Positions 1 to 9,420 of a stretch of DNA of 64,000 nt are shown piece by piece. Both the position numbers and the translations under genes were made by a program. The notes beneath the pieces were generated by a model. The model was not told the origin of the DNA and ran no database searches. It saw only the letters and a program-made list of their open reading frames with translations. The DNA comes from Cristatella mucedo (taxonomy: Eukaryota; Bryozoa; Phylactolaemata; Cristatellidae), in assembly GCA_009760855.2 (NCBI GenBank), contig WPIO01000088.1, positions 1,200,001 through 1,264,000 on the forward strand. The letters run 5' to 3'. Every line of letters starts with the position of its first letter. The first letter of the stretch is position 1.

Positions 1-191
1 GCAGTCTCTGCCTCTCTGTCTCTGTCTGTCTCTACCTTTCTCTGTCTACCTCTGCCTCTCTCTTCTCTGCATCTTTCTCTGCCTCCCTCTGTGTCTCTCT
101 CTGTCTCAGTCTCTCTGTCCTCTGTCTCTCTCTGTCTTTCTGTCTCTGTCTCTCTCTTTCTCTCTGTCTCTGTCTATGCCTGTCTGTCTGA

Positions 192-272
<81 letters not shown>

Positions 273-333
273 TCCTTTCTCTCTCTTTTTTTCTATCTGT
301 CCCTCTCTCTTTTTCTCTATCTCTATCCCTCTG
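1..333. repeat. Polypyrimidine CT / TGTC tract
   Basis: The plus strand is almost wholly C and T with scattered G. A TGTC run lies at about 182-216 and a pure (TC)n run at about 213-269. Open frames here on both strands are Ser/Leu or Arg/Glu repeats and are not genes. Confidence 0.95.
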
Positions 334-1345
334 CTGGCGCCCTTGGTGAATGCGACCACCGCTTCCGCCATGGGCTCCCTCCACGATCGCCGCTCGGCGC
401 GCGCCTGCACAAACGCGCTTGCATTGTAAGCCCCTTCGTCTTCAGGAAACAACAGCCGTTGGCACGAAAGAAATTAAGGCAACGCAGAGAGCGAGCATGT
501 CGTTGCCGGTCAATTGGCTTCGCGTCTTAAGGATGCGGCAGCTTGTCGAACTTCCGGAATGTAATTTCCGGAATGATACTCCCGGAACGCTACCTGAATG
601 CGACGTCTCATCCTGCAGCAAAAATGTTAGGACCACTGACTTCATCGCTAGCAATACTTGGCCTCACGCTGTGCGAGTGTCCGTTCTTCCGGAACGCTAG
701 TTGAACGGGAGGCCACGCAAACGCGAGGCCTCCCGAGCAGAAGAACCTCCTCGAGGGAGAGCAGATAATTCAAGATTTGCCATTCATTACTTCAGGCCTC
801 AATTGGAGGCCACGTTATCAGCAGAAGGATCCCCCTCCCGAGAGTGACAACAAGTGCTTAGCAACACTGATCCGCCGATTAGCGATTGGCCTTTTTCGAA
901 GAACGATGCGAAAACTACCAGCTTAATTCTGTCAGCTTACGTCCGTGCAGCAAAAACAGAACAAGCGCAGCCGAGCTAGCAGCCTCCGCTTCGCTTGTGT
1001 ACGAAGTTGGTGTCGGAGTACAATCCGCGACACTAATGGCTGTCTAATGGACCAGTGCTTACCGTCACCACCTTGACCTTGGCATTCGCGCCACCTACAG
1101 TCCTCCGTCCGAGAGTCCAGCCGGCTCGCTTGCAGGCATACGCCGTCGTCTTGTAATGTACGCGGTAAAACCTGCCGCCGCAGGCGTGCCTGGAAATTTC
1201 CAATGGCGGGGGGGGGGCAGCGGCGCCGCGGCGGGGAGATGACCTTCACCGTGACTATTCGCAAATGGTCTACTGAGTGTCCATGACTTTTCTGTGCGCA
1301 CATTTTGTCAGTGCGATGCGTGCGATGCTCGCGATCCTTGGCACG
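334..1345. other. Unique sequence, no gene recognised
   Basis: No conserved protein is visible. TTCCGGAA-type motifs recur near 550, 566 and 687. There is a run of ten G at 1208-1217 and an AAGGTCAAGG motif (reverse complement) at 1071-1080. Open frames reach only about 120 codons and look random. Confidence 0.6.
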
Positions 1346-1350
1346 CTATG

Positions 1351-1497
1351 CCGAGCTGGGTTGGTCCAGCTGTTAAGGTGCTCTCGCCCCCAACCAAGGT
1401 CAGGCTGAGGTCACGTGGGCTAGAGCCCCGAGGCATATGTGAAGCGCCTGAATAGAGATTTAGTTCTCTTCGGGCGCTATACAAATGAATTATTTAT
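1351..1497 (+). mobile_element. tRNA-derived SINE, family B, near full length
   Basis: A box A-like TGGTCCAGCTG lies at 1362-1372 and a box B-like GGGCTAGAGCC at 1417-1427, the internal pol III promoter layout of a tRNA-derived SINE. The 3' part (1441-1497) has GCGCC, then TTAGTTCTCT, then GGGCGCTATACAAAT and an AT-rich end. That tail closely matches the 3' end of the LINE family A copies here (for example 6050-6118 and 37640-37700), so mobilisation by that LINE is likely. Ends are approximate and no target-site duplication was found. Confidence 0.8.
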
Positions 1498-2527
1498 ATA
1501 TTATATATATACGTCATAGATCAAAGGAGGTTACGCAATCACTCCATCAAGCGTGGTGTCGGCATGCTGATGCCAATAAAATGCTTCAAGCCAGCTTAGA
1601 GAAGTCCAGCCCGTGCATAATGCGAGTTTTGAAATTAATTTTGGATATAGCTGTCAACTATTATAGCCAGCCTATTTCCGTCCTATAACTATCAGCTCCC
1701 CCAACTCTACACAGTGGACAGAGGGCTTCTAAAAGGTCAAAGAGGAGGTCAAATGCGACAGGTCTCTGAGGGAGGCAGAAGTGACATGTTAAAACCATGC
1801 GCAGCATAGCCATAACTTTTGCATGCACTGCATCGATATGTAGTGTATGAGCTACAGTGTGCACGGCGTCTGTGGGCGCGTGTAAGTAAACCACTTTATG
1901 TATGCATACAGTGACATGCATGTAGGTAGGGTAGAAGACATATGCAGTGGTTGGACATCGCCATTTCGTACATATGTACATGCCTATATGTGTACACATC
2001 TCCATGCATACATCGTAAGTACTTGAATCTCTTTTTTCTAGAAGTCACACGGAAGTTTTTATTCCACGTCGCAAACTCAAGCAGGGCATGGTGAACTGGC
2101 CAAAGATCTTCAGCCCATTGACTTTGGTCTAAACTTTGACTTTAGCCTAAGCTTTGGCTTTAGTTTAGCCTTCTCTGACCTAGATGGGAATCAGAGGACC
2201 ACCGATAATGACCATTCGATTCATTCTAGTAATCAGATGGACCTCTAGAATGACCGATTCCGAGCCTTTCCTCGGTTTATCAGCTTTATCTGGTTAATAT
2301 ATATATATATATATGCCAGAGTGATGTATACATGTATACATGTATGTATACGTACTACCATGAGTACTGTGCACCGATCACGTGATACACCGACCCGCTG
2401 ATCACGTGATGAGCGCAGCCTCGTGCTCGGCCGGCTGTTTCAAAGCCTGAAAGTTGCCGAAGCAGTACCATTACCAATTGCCAAAGTATTGTGTCTGCAG
2501 AAATAAGATGTTATACTGCGATAATTG
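1498..2527. other. Unique AT-rich sequence with short repeats
   Basis: No gene seen. Imperfect 12-bp repeats of the CTTTGACTTTAG kind run from about 2118 to 2170, and a (TA)n run is at 2298-2313. Two copies of the palindrome GATCACGTGAT lie at 2376-2386 and 2400-2410. Confidence 0.6.
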
Positions 2528-2631
<104 letters not shown>

Positions 2632-2636
2632 ATAAT

Positions 2637-3075
2637 ATTAGGCTTGTCTGTTGTAAGCGTCGCAGTTGCCACATCACACCACTTCTCGCCAACCCGCACT
2701 GGCTACCAGTCAAGCAACGGATCGACTTCTAGGTTTTTTCGCTCACTTTTAGGTCACTTCATTCTTTGGCTCCAGCCTATCTCTCAGATCTACTCCCCCA
2801 CCAGGCCAAGCATCGTACCACCCGCTTTTCGGAATCCGACAGTTTCCCAATACCTCGTACAAACCTCAAATCCTTTGGAGACCGTGCATTTAGCTCGTAT
2901 GCTCCCAAAGCGTGGAACTCACTCCGAAATTGCGTCATAACATCCATAGACTTGACTACATTTAAAAAGAACTTTAAAACACACCTATTTAGAACAGCAT
3001 TTAGAGGGTCCTTGTGATTCTTTCTTCACGTGCTTATGCGTGCTGACACTGTGCATGCTGCCACTAACCACGTGC
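2637..3075 (+). mobile_element. L2/CR1-type LINE, family A, 3' fragment 1
   Basis: The fragment encodes the C-terminal part of the LINE ORF2 (after the reverse transcriptase core). In pieces one can read DLHWLPVKQRIDF-like, LAPAYLSDLLPHQAKHRTT and SSYAPKAWNSL, then FKKNFKTHLFRTAF and a stop near 3015. A shift separates the first piece from the second (the frame changes near 2730-2766). The 3' UTR starts after 3017 with the family motif TGCTGACACTGTGCATG and is cut near 3075, without the usual tail. The 5' end abuts a TG tract. Confidence 0.88.
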
Positions 3076-3153
3076 GAAGAGTTCTTTTTTAGTTGAGGCG
3101 ATTTACCTGTAAGTAACAGGTATATGCGGTTACACAATCTATAAGCCTTTATG

Positions 3154-3220
3154 TGCATGTATATATATGTGCATATATATATATGTGTGTGTGCGTGTGT
3201 GTTTGTGTATGTGAGTGTGC

Positions 3221-3255
<35 letters not shown>

Positions 3256-3277
3256 CGCGAGCGCGTGTGCATGTGTA
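3154..3277. repeat. (TA)n(TG)n microsatellite, imperfect
   Basis: Alternating purine-pyrimidine sequence: TA units, then TG units with CG interruptions, ending in GGGCGCGAGCGCG. This composition favours Z-DNA. Confidence 0.95.
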
Positions 3278-4185
3278 TAGATTTTATATAACATTCAGAA
3301 TATACATAGATGCACACACAGGCATTGAGAAAGAGAAATTTCTACGTCCTCTACGTGCACACAGGTGCACAGGTGCACACAGGTACGTGCACACGAGAGG
3401 CGAGAAAACGTGTGATTTGTGTGCTTTTCATACAATTTTCAGGTGACGTAGCAGCTCGTCTTCGATGATTTCGGCTCCTCGACGTCCCGTGCCGCGGCAA
3501 TTGGAGGCTTAGGGATGGCAGCTTAGGGAGTGGCATGCGACGGCATAGCAATCCGAGCAGCGGGGCCTCACTCTGGCAACCGCCTCGCTTCCTGGCCAGA
3601 GGAACGATTGATGGTGCAGCTGTTCTTTTTTTCTCTCGAACCAAGTGTCAAGGCGCCATGAGCGATGGCCGTGGCCGCCGACAAAGTTCTCCGCGCTGCT
3701 CGCGCGCTCGGCGAGCGGACGCGAGCCGAGCGCGTCTTACCCGCCTGAGCGGGTTTGATCGGCTTCGGCTTGCGTGCTGAGCTTGCGGTCCGGTCACGTG
3801 GTCCGGCCGCGTACGCCGCTTCGACTGTCGAATTCTGCCAGCCTGCAGATTGCGGCACGACGAAGGCTGAAGCGTCCGTTTCACCGATCGAGCTGATGGT
3901 CTAGTCAGCTTTGGCCAGAGCCCCATTCAGCTGAAGACCCTCGGAAAATGGCTTCACTTCCGCGGTCGCTGCAAGCAGAAAAATAACCCGCTCGCAGCAA
4001 ATGAAAATAAACGGCTCGCTGCAAATAGTCTGTCTGCTCGCTGCTCTGCTGCTCTGCTGCTCTGCTGCTCTGCAGCGCATGTCGAGAGGAAGGTGCTGAT
4101 AGTGACTTGAAATCTCACAATAGGAGAGCTGAAGACGACTCGCTCCCTTATGCTGAGCGGAATTTCGAAGATCCAGTAGACGCAG
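3278..4185. other. Unique sequence, no gene recognised
   Basis: GTGCAC repeats lie at about 3355-3395 and an 8-9 bp tandem of TGCTCTGC at about 4036-4075. The segment 3460-3900 is GC-rich and has overlapping open frames on both strands of fewer than 100 codons. None shows a recognisable family. Confidence 0.55.
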
Positions 4186-4189
4186 ACGC

Positions 4190-4250
4190 AGCACTCGTGG
4201 GTTCGAACCCACGTGGGCTGAATTAAAGTCTGACATCCAGTTTAGCTACG
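4190..4250 (-). mobile_element. tRNA-like SINE head, degenerate
   Basis: On the minus strand a perfect box A (TAGCTAAACTGG, plus coordinates 4237-4248) is followed by a box B GGTTCGAACCC (4200-4210). The box B sits in a perfect 18-bp palindrome, 4196-4213. The A-B spacing is shorter than in a normal tRNA, the T loop is one base short and no acceptor stem pairs, so this is a tRNA-like relic and not a tRNA gene. The sequence downstream does not match SINE families A or B. Confidence 0.4.
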
Positions 4251-5107
4251 ATGCGGCGCCGCGAGGTTGAGAGCTGAGACGCGTGTTCGACTCAGCGGTC
4301 ACGCGTCGAGACGACGCATTTTGTAAAGACGCTTTGCTTTACTCGCATCTATCCCAACACAGAGAACTCGCCTTATTAACTGCAATTTTGACCGTTTTGA
4401 TGCGGCCCGTGAGAGGTTGAACTGGGTTTTAGAATCAAAGACAGCCGATGCGATAAAGAGGAGAATTGAGATCCGAGCCAGACTAAATAGCGGTGCCCCC
4501 GTGCATTAACCTGGACACTAAAGCTAGTATAATTGAACGAATATTTGTAAAAAATAAGAAACGTCATAACAGCATCCGACTTGAGTTGTTCTTCTTCAAA
4601 GAGATGGGGTAATCTTGTTTTCAATCCAAATTTCACTACAGTAGTTCCAGTATTTATCCCAATTTTACTAGCAGCGAGTCGTAGATTCGATTGTGTCTCA
4701 GTAGCCAAGATTTCAGATCTGAGGCGAAGTGACAATTAATTGAGGAAAGGCGTTAGGCTGATTCTCACTGACGCACGACGTGTGCCACCTTCACTGTATG
4801 TCTAGCGTGTGAGAGTGGTAGTTTAAAAAAAAAATGGTATAGTGGCATTGACTCATGTCGATGGTTTACGGAGTTCGTGGCTTCAACTCCTGAGGTGTGA
4901 TATTTCTTATTTTAGAGGTAGTTTTTGAGTGTGTGGTGCTGTTAACAATATAGACATTCAGCTTACGGCTGTTACGAACGTATTTTTTTATACTGTTATG
5001 GCCATTTAGTGTAAGTACCTTAGTACAGTAAGCACCTTAGTACAGTAAGCACCTGATTCATCCTATTCCTGCAGCGCGCGTCGAATTCTCTCAACTCCCT
5101 TGCTGCA
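4251..5107. other. Unique sequence, no gene recognised
   Basis: No family recognised. A short direct repeat of AGTAAGCACCT with AGTACAGT lies near 5015-5055. A minus-strand frame of 119 codons (4376-4735) has no recognisable domain. Confidence 0.55.
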
Positions 5108-6118
5108 TGTGTTGATGACATCTGCATATGGATGGGCAGCAAACTTTCTCAAAGTAATTGATGGTACAACCAACTTATTAGTTATGAGGAAATCAAGTGC
5201 GATTCAGAAAAAAATTGGGAAGTCCAGTGCTTACAATCGGCTTTGCCAGCATATCTCCTGATGAATCTGAACGAAATCTAGGCGTCCTGCTTCAAAGTGA
5301 CTTTTCATTATACGACCACATCAGCACCAAGTCTTCCCACTTTCAGCTACATAAAATTGCTAAAATTCGGGCTTGCCTAGACAAGGATACCACATCTAAA
5401 TTGGTCCATAAATGTGTGACATCCCGTCTTGACTGCCGTAACTCACTGCTTGCTCGTCTACCGGCAGGTGCAATCAGGCGCTTACAGCAAGTGTAAAACT
5501 CTGCAGTTAGGCTTGTCTGTCGTGAGCGTTGCCTTTGCCGAAACTCACCACTTCTCGCCGACCTGCACTGGCTCCCAGTCAAGCAACGCATCGACTTCAA
5601 GGTTTTGTCACTCACTTTTAGGTCCCTTCATTCTCTGGCTCCTGCTTACCTATCAGATCTCCTCCTCCTCCACCAATCTAAGCATCGAGCCACTCACTTT
5701 TTGGAATCAAATCGCTTACCTATACCTCGTACGAACCTCAAATCCCTTTGAGACCGTGCCTGTAGTTCGTATGCTCCCAAAGCCTGGAAACCACTCCCAA
5801 CCTACGTCACGACATCCCCTGACTTAATCATATTTAAAAAGAAACGAAAAGCGCACCTATTTATCACAGCATTTAGTGGGTCCATGCGATTCGTCTGTCG
5901 AGTGCGCATGCGTGCTGACATTGGCTTGCTGCCACCAACCATACTTCCATGCTGACCCTGTGCACATCGCCCCTAACCGTGTTATTCTTGCTGTTTTATT
6001 GAGCATGCTACCACTAACCAGTCGATCGTATTTTCTGTGCAGCAAATGTAAAGTGCCTAGAAAGATACCGAGTTCTCTTAGGGCGCTATATCGAGTGTAT
6101 TATAATTATTATTATTAA
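5108..6118 (+). mobile_element. L2/CR1-type LINE, family A, longest copy
   Basis: This is the longest family-A remnant, about 1 kb, and it runs to the natural 3' end. It starts inside the reverse transcriptase (VDDICIWMGSKL, like ISDIxxWMSSNFL of relatives). It continues through LGVLLQSDFSLYDHI, then IAKIRACL, SRLDCRNSLLARLPAG, DLHWLPVKQRIDFKVL and YAPKAW to the ORF end near 5895. The 3' UTR carries TGTAAAGTGCC...GGGCGCTATATC and an (ATT)n tail at about 6098-6118. The catalytic reverse transcriptase motifs and everything upstream are missing: a typical 5' truncation. Confidence 0.93.
5197..5895 (+). pseudogene. LINE ORF2 C-terminal remnant, two in-frame stops
   Basis: A single frame can be read across the post-RT and C-terminal part of LINE ORF2, broken by TAA at 5494-5496 and TGA at 5749-5751. 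The first stop sits where sister copies (near 7618, and minus strand near 57098) have CAA, in the context QNSA, so it looks like a C-to-T decay change. The second lies in LKS(F/L)xDRA, where the 2637-3075 copy has GGA (Gly). A frameshift just before 5197 separates it from the upstream VMRKSS segment. It is non-functional. Confidence 0.88.
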
Positions 6119-6597
6119 GTACTCATTGATAGCATCTACGTACCTCCGTCCCAGATACCAACAACGTCTGGCTCTGGCTGACGCTTTGAGTTAAAGCACC
6201 TAAGGACTGTGAAGTATTCACGCTGCAGGAGGGGGTCGAATTTAGATAAGCAGGGAGCTTACTTCTCGGAGCTAAACCACGTGGACACTACGACCAGCTT
6301 TTGCTAGTGAATTGACACGCTAGCCGAAATGTACACGTGCATTGATACGATGATTGCAATGTGTGCACGAATTGACGGGTGAATGTCGCCGAAGTGAAAG
6401 TGAACTTCCAATGAGCAGCCAGGATTGCTCAGACCGTCATTCGCGCCAGCAATCTGTCGATCGTCAAGCCAAGATCAAGGTCGACTCTGCCATGTCAAGC
6501 TCAATTCAACATCAGCCCGCAGCGAATGCCGACATCAAGCTAGCCCATCTCGAGGCACCGATGAAAGGGCGTGCCTAAGTGCAAGAAGCCACATTTG
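6119..6597. other. Unique sequence between LINE copies
   Basis: No gene or repeat family recognised. The longest frame is about 90 codons and has no known domain. Confidence 0.55.
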
Positions 6598-6780
6598 CAT
6601 ACTGACCCTGTGCATGTCACCCCCTAACCATGTTGTTCATTTTGTTTGTTTATCAAGCATGATCTTACTCACCATTCAATTGCATTTCTCTTTGCAGCAA
6701 ATGTAAAGCGCCTGGAAAGAGAGATTGAGTTCTCTGAGGGCGCTTTATCAAGTGCTTTAGTATTATTATTATTATTAAGA
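6598..6780 (+). mobile_element. LINE family A 3' UTR fragment
   Basis: Only the 3' UTR remains. It has the GACCCTGTGCATGTC motif, CAGCAAATGTAAAGCGCC, the loop with GAGTTCTCTGAGGGCGCT, and an (ATT)n tail at 6762-6780. The GCGCC/GGCGC pair can form the stem expected for L2/CR1 3' ends. Confidence 0.92.
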
Positions 6781-7449
6781 ATTGCAGTGACTTCCGCTTC
6801 CATTCATTACAAAGTCCAGAGGTGCTCAATACGAAGCCCCTCAAGCTCGATACGAAGAGCTTCGCCGCTCAAAAGGGCGCTATGCTAAAGATTAAATTGT
6901 GTATACACCAAGTCTGATTGCTCACACTGGATTGATCTTTAGGTAGCTGCACGCTTATTAGTGAACTCAACGATGGCCTCTACCTTCGTCGGTATTCAGC
7001 GGGCCACGAAATACTGATCTCCCTACCATTTAGTCCGAAGGATTATGTCTATTGTACTCGCGTTCTATTGCATTACATTATTGCACTGCATTATATTCTT
7101 CTATTGTATGCTATTGTATTGATATGCATTGTATTGCATTGCAGTCTATTGTACGTACGTACGTGCTCCCTGTCAATCTCAGCAGGCTGGACACACTGAC
7201 AGATCTGCTGAGAGTCGCCTAAGAAAGAGTGCGAGTCTCTTGGGGGACGCGGCAATTTGGCACGACTAATCTGATCTGATCGCGTGAGCCTCCGTAGGCT
7301 TTCTAAGGCTCTTAAATGCTCGTACCTGTCGCAGAGATTAGAACGATTGTGCCGTAGAACAAAGCGAAACTCAACAGCGAAACGGCTGCAGCCTATCAAT
7401 AAATACGGGATACGTGCAGCGGTAAGAAAACTCAGCCACGCACCTTTGC
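6781..7449. other. Unique sequence with a TATTG/ATTGC pentanucleotide patch
   Basis: From about 7046 to 7160 the sequence is made of degenerate ATTGC, TATTG and CATTA units, ending in ACGTACGTACGT. The rest is unique and no gene is recognised. Confidence 0.55.
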
Positions 7450-8200
7450 AGAGGTGCGGGTCTGCTTAGGCAAGGACGCCGCAGCCAGGCCGATCCGTCC
7501 AATAAGACATCTCGTCCACACGTCTGGACCTCAGTACTACCCGCTGCTACTACCACTACCACCACTACCTGCTCGCCGCTTTTCCTGCCGTGCGTGTGCG
7601 ACACTTGCAGATAGTGCAAAACTCTGTAGGTCTGGGCTCGTCCGTCGGTGATGTCGCAACTACCAAATTACACCACTCCTCGCTACCTGCACCGGCTCCC
7701 CATTAAGCCGACTATCGACTTCAAGGTTAAGCCACTTACTCATCGGTCCTTCCATTCTCGACTCCAGATTACCTATCTGTGTATACTTATAATATATGCA
7801 TTATATACTATACTATATAATACATATAATAAACTATTCGTAATATCTCCTCTCCTCTCGATTCGGTTCAGTCAGTTCATTGTACCACGTCGGTACAAAG
7901 TCTGTACTCAAGTACTGTACTTTGTGACTCAAGTCGTTTAGCTGTGGCTCTAACCCAGCGGCTCTCAATCTTCCTAATGCCGCGACCCTTTAATGCAGCT
8001 CCTCGCGTTGCGGCGGCCCCTAACCATAAAGTTGTTGCGTGCAAAATGTGGAAATGCGTGTTTTCCGATGGTCTTAGGCGACAACCTTCCAAAGGGTCAG
8101 TCGACGACCCCCAAAGGGGTCGCGACCCACAGGTTGAGAACCACCGCTCTAACCAAAATGAAATCCTTTGGAGACCGTGACTTAAATAATCGGAGCTGCC
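7450..8200 (+). mobile_element. LINE family A fragment, interrupted by a hAT element
   Basis: The LINE sequence reads VRVCLGKD (like IRACLDKD of the 5108 copy). It then continues with diverged ORF2 text through about 7790, including GCAAAACTCTGTAGG and ATCGACTTCAAGGTT. After an AT-rich diverged stretch it resumes on both sides of the hAT insertion (AAGTCGTTTAGCTG before, AAATCCTTTGGAGACCGTG after). The hAT element therefore landed in an existing LINE copy. It is non-coding through many shifts. Confidence 0.8.
7956..8146. mobile_element. Non-autonomous hAT element (MITE), SPIN/Charlie-like ends
   Basis: The element is 191 bp with imperfect terminal inverted repeats. The left end is CAGCGGCTCTCAATCTT; the right end, read inward, is CGGTGGTTCTCAACCTG. 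A perfect 8-bp duplication CTCTAACC flanks it at 7948-7955 and 8147-8154. The 8-bp duplication and the CAGNGG ends define hAT. The subterminal GGGTCGCGACCC and the GGTCGCGGCATTAGGAAG text (reverse of the left end) resemble, from memory, the SPIN / OposCharlie group. No transposase is encoded. Confidence 0.88.
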
Positions 8201-8869
8201 ATAAAAAGAATAGTTAATTCATCTATACAATGCCCCAAGAGAAAATAATCGCAATTCAGGCGCTGCACGTATTCCACGGCGCTCGAGTCTACTACCTAGG
8301 GCCATTCCAACGATAGCGAACCCAACACAGCACCGCAATTGCCTCGTTATTACTCGCCCCATGCTTGCGATAATTTCGAGTGGCTTGCCTGTAGCACGTG
8401 CCAGCCGGGAATAACCTTGAAACTAACTTTTGCATGTCGAATGGCGATGGCCAGGTAGGTCGCTTTGACCGGTACTTCACAAAAGCATTTTAAGCAAGGA
8501 GGCTGCGGCGATATCGCACCAAAAATAGGATATTGACCCGGAACTCTCCTTCAAACTGAACATGTCTTGCTCCGCTCGAAGCAGAGATGGTTGACCAGCC
8601 AACAGCAGCTAACGAGGCCGACGTTACACGTGTAAGACACGAGTCCCAAGCCGATCAAGCCTCAAGATTTGATCTCAAGATTTCGATCTCAAAGATCCAA
8701 GTCCTAAGCCGATCGAGCCAAAAGTCTCTCAAGTCCAAAAGAAGACCATTAATTAATTAATTAGTCGAGGGGTTCTTCACCTGGGGTGCTTGGATCCCGA
8801 AGAGATCGGAGGACGGACGGGGGTGCGTGAAAGGCAAATTAAATTTTCCAAGATTTTCATTCTCTACGC
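8201..8869. other. Unique sequence, no gene recognised
   Basis: Degenerate repeats of AAGCCGATC(A/G)AGCC and GATCTCAAGATTT lie at about 8648-8725. A short ATTAATTAATTAATTAG run is at about 8748-8764. No gene seen. Confidence 0.55.
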
Positions 8870-9420
8870 TTAGATTTTAGTTCCTCCGCCTAATGACCAT
8901 CGGTGACCGAAGCTTTTGCTCTGCATGTCCTAGACTGTGGAACTCGCTTCAACGATTCTTACACAACGACAACTTCTCTCCTTCTGCCGACTATGACACA
9001 TCCCTTTCAACCGTCCTGAGCTGCTACTTCCATGTTACCCACTACCTCAACTGCTATCCTGACTCTGCCATGGTTCCGACTTTCTCTCGGTAAGCCGCGA
9101 TGGCACACTAGGTAAGGCGGTTGCTTTTCATGACCTCGGTCCCGATGTCGCGGTTTCGAATCCTGCGATGAGCAATCCTCTATCGCCACTACAAGCGGTG
9201 GGATAACTGTTAAGGCTCTTCGGCCGCTATACAAAAGAGGCTGGTTAATCAGCCAGTACTTTTTGCGTGACACGAAGTCCGTTGGCTACCGAATGCGTAC
9301 CGAAAGCGGCATAGGCTGTGAGTTCGCTGTGAAATACTCTTTTGCGCAACACCCACATAGTCTTTGTGACTTTGTTGACTTAGAGACGGAGATACATTGG
9401 ATTACATTGGGTTGATGCTT
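8870..9420 (+). mobile_element. L2/CR1-type LINE, family B, 3' end, split by a SINE
   Basis: The sequence aligns with the better family-B copy at 34955-36150. It covers the ORF2 C-terminus (CxSCPRLWNSL, like SSAGPRRWNSL), then TACTTCCATGTTACCCACTACCTCAACTGC. The 3' UTR follows, with GAATGCGTACCGAAAGC and CACCCACATAGTCTTTGTGAC, and ends in ACATTGGATTACATTGG. A SINE-A copy interrupts the 3' UTR at about 9091-9258. Confidence 0.85.
9091..9258 (+). mobile_element. tRNA-derived SINE, family A, nested in LINE B
   Basis: Box A TGGCACACTAGG lies at 9101-9112 and box B GTTTCGAATCC at 9153-9163. The body holds TATCGCCACTACAAGCGGTG, then TTAAGGCTCTTCGGCCGCTATACAAA, and ends GAGGCTGGTTAATCAGCC. The uninterrupted LINE at 35998-36015 shows that this stretch is inserted sequence. 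A clear target-site duplication was not found (ACTTTCT on the left, ACTTTTT on the right is the best candidate). Confidence 0.83.
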
